From: Ornithobacterium rhinotracheale DSM 15997
Lineage (GTDB): Bacteria > Bacteroidota > Bacteroidia > Flavobacteriales > Weeksellaceae
Assembly: GCF_000265465.1 (NCBI RefSeq)
Contig: NC_018016.1
Location: forward strand, 625,501 to 689,500
Length of the DNA: 64,000 nucleotides
Direction: 5' to 3'
The notes beneath the pieces were generated by a model. That model was not told the DNA's origin and searched no databases. It saw only the letters and a program-made list of their open reading frames with translations. Shown here one piece after another: positions 63,282 through 64,000 of this stretch. Made by a program: the position numbers and the translations under genes. Within the stretch, counting starts at the first letter, position 1. Each line of letters opens with the position of its first letter.

Positions 63282-63289
63282 CAAAGGTA
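63282..63289 (-). promoter_or_regulatory. -7 box of the PLP enzyme-glucosaminidase-hemL operon
   Basis: TACCTTTG on the minus strand, 34 bases before the start codon at 63247; no -33 TTG at 17-23 bases. Confidence 0.5.
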
Positions 63290-63388
63290 ATTAATTTAAT
63301 TAAGCATTTAAAAAACATCGAGTTAAGATTTCTTAAGGCACATTCAAAACACAAATGCAACGCTTAAATAATTTAAAACTAAAAGCGT

Positions 63389-63634
63389 ATGCAAAGAGAA
63401 GAAATCAGACCTTTTTTGGTAGTACAGAAGTTTGTACCCATTCCCGTAAATCATTTAGAACCTAAGCAGTACATATATGAATATGGTATTGTAGTACAGG
63501 TGTTGAAACAAGAAAATAATATTGAGGTATTATTTTCTGGTCGTTCGTGGATAACTTTTAAACCTAAGGATATTTTATATCATCGTGTGGCTGTGAAAAA
63601 AGAAGAAACCGATTTTTTTATAGAAAGCCGATAG
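63389..63634 (+). CDS. Small hypothetical protein
   Basis: The 81-residue protein has a beta-rich composition (FLVVQKFVPIPVN, YIYEYGIVVQVLK, NNIEVLFSGRSWITF) and no signal peptide. It is not recognised. It lies 58 bases before another unrecognised ORF on the same strand, and the two may form the start of an accessory locus extending out of the window. No consensus promoter was seen. The regular codon pattern and its isolated position support a real gene, but with moderate certainty. Confidence 0.55.
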   Translation: MQREEIRPFLVVQKFVPIPVNHLEPKQYIYEYGIVVQVLKQENNIEVLFSGRSWITFKPKDILYHRVAVKKEETDFFIESR

Positions 63635-63692
63635 GCTTTTGAGTGGGCTCGTCTCAAGTATCGGTAAAATCTAACGGCAAAAATCCCTGTAA

Positions 63693-64000
63693 ATGCGACA
63701 ATATCAAGAGGTTAATAATTATTATTTGTGTGAAAAGGTTCAGCTTAGACCTACTAGCCTATTGCATTATAGTTATGTGATGGACTTACGAAATTACGAA
63801 GTAGGCTATGCTCCTACTTTACGCCAAAATCTAAACAAGGAAAAAACAGAATTAGATGAGTTAAACGCACTAGATGATATTTCAGAGTTTGGTTCAATTG
63901 TTAAATATGCTGAAAAGTGTGTTGAGTTGTATAAGGAGAAACAACAAGAAGTGTATAATGAGAAAGGGCATGTTTTAAAGGATTTAGGAACGCTCTCGGA
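63693..64000 (+). CDS. Hypothetical protein, 3' end outside window
   Basis: The frame starts at the ATG at 63693 and is open for 102 codons to the right edge. It encodes VQLRPTSLLHYSYVMDLRNY and then a charged, probably helical or coiled-coil stretch (NKEKTELDELNALDDISEF; KYAEKCVELYKEKQQEVYN). No family is recognised. It follows the small ORF at 63389-63634 on the same strand. It does not end in the window, so length and domain content are unknown. Confidence 0.55.
   Translation, partial: MRQYQEVNNYYLCEKVQLRPTSLLHYSYVMDLRNYEVGYAPTLRQNLNKEKTELDELNALDDISEFGSIVKYAEKCVELYKEKQQEVYNEKGHVLKDLGTLS

Overview
The window looks like chromosomal DNA of a member of the Bacteroidota, class Flavobacteriia. 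The evidence is the low GC content, -7 boxes of the TAnnTTTG type (often with a TTG about 19-23 bases upstream), almost no Shine-Dalgarno sequences, a type IX secretion sorting domain, DUF3078 and FadL/SGNH outer-membrane pairs, an ExbB-ExbD-ExbD cluster and a NagB/PIG-L fusion. A Weeksellaceae or Ornithobacterium-like host is a reasonable guess, but I could not test it by search.

Layout. Positions 1-2830 and 19.5-24.4 kb hold two related surface-protein loci, both on the minus strand. Each starts with the same roughly 600-base non-coding block: a promoter, a structured RNA of about 500 nt and a strong intrinsic terminator, followed about 80 bases later by the first secreted-protein gene. Between them lie hexosamine genes (kinase, nucleotidyltransferase, NagB/PIG-L), gyrB, mnmA, a secreted T9SS nuclease, an intact IS982-type element (12377-13352) with target duplication, sucC, alr and aspA. 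From 24.7 to 36.7 kb come a FadL-type porin with an SGNH lipoprotein, deoC, an NsrR-like regulator with a truncated hemoglobin, an ExbB/ExbD operon behind tRNA-Ser, an asparaginase and a TonB-dependent receptor. From 37 to 49.7 kb are yebC, two DUF3078 proteins, hemH, ruvB, mdh, a MATE transporter, two crotonase-family genes and polA. From 49.7 to 52 kb is a small accessory patch: a membrane protein with internal duplication, a decayed copy of the polA 3' end, a 21-bp periodic repeat and a Sel1-repeat lipoprotein. The rest is recJ, a 1904-residue alpha-2-macroglobulin-like protein, tRNA-Ala, hemL, a LysM glucosaminidase, a PLP deaminase-like gene and two unrecognised ORFs at the right edge.

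How the parts work together. Most genes are core metabolism, DNA repair and envelope functions in short operons closed by clear hairpin terminators. The two surface loci are the accessory, probably variable, part: modular secreted proteins share N-terminal or C-terminal modules, one carries YadA-head-like 14-residue repeats, and one leader contains a (GT)16 tract. I think the duplicated structured leader (2267-2803 and 23903-24441) is the best candidate for an undescribed regulatory RNA. Its promoter and terminator are conserved, one hairpin is kept with a different sequence in each copy, and the terminator loop can pair with a conserved downstream segment.

A second recurring signal is that at least six genes (mnmA, an endonuclease-family gene, hemH, ruvB, MATE, recJ) have a perfect -7 box only 4-6 bases before the start codon, which predicts leaderless mRNAs. 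All functional calls are from motif reading alone, without database search.
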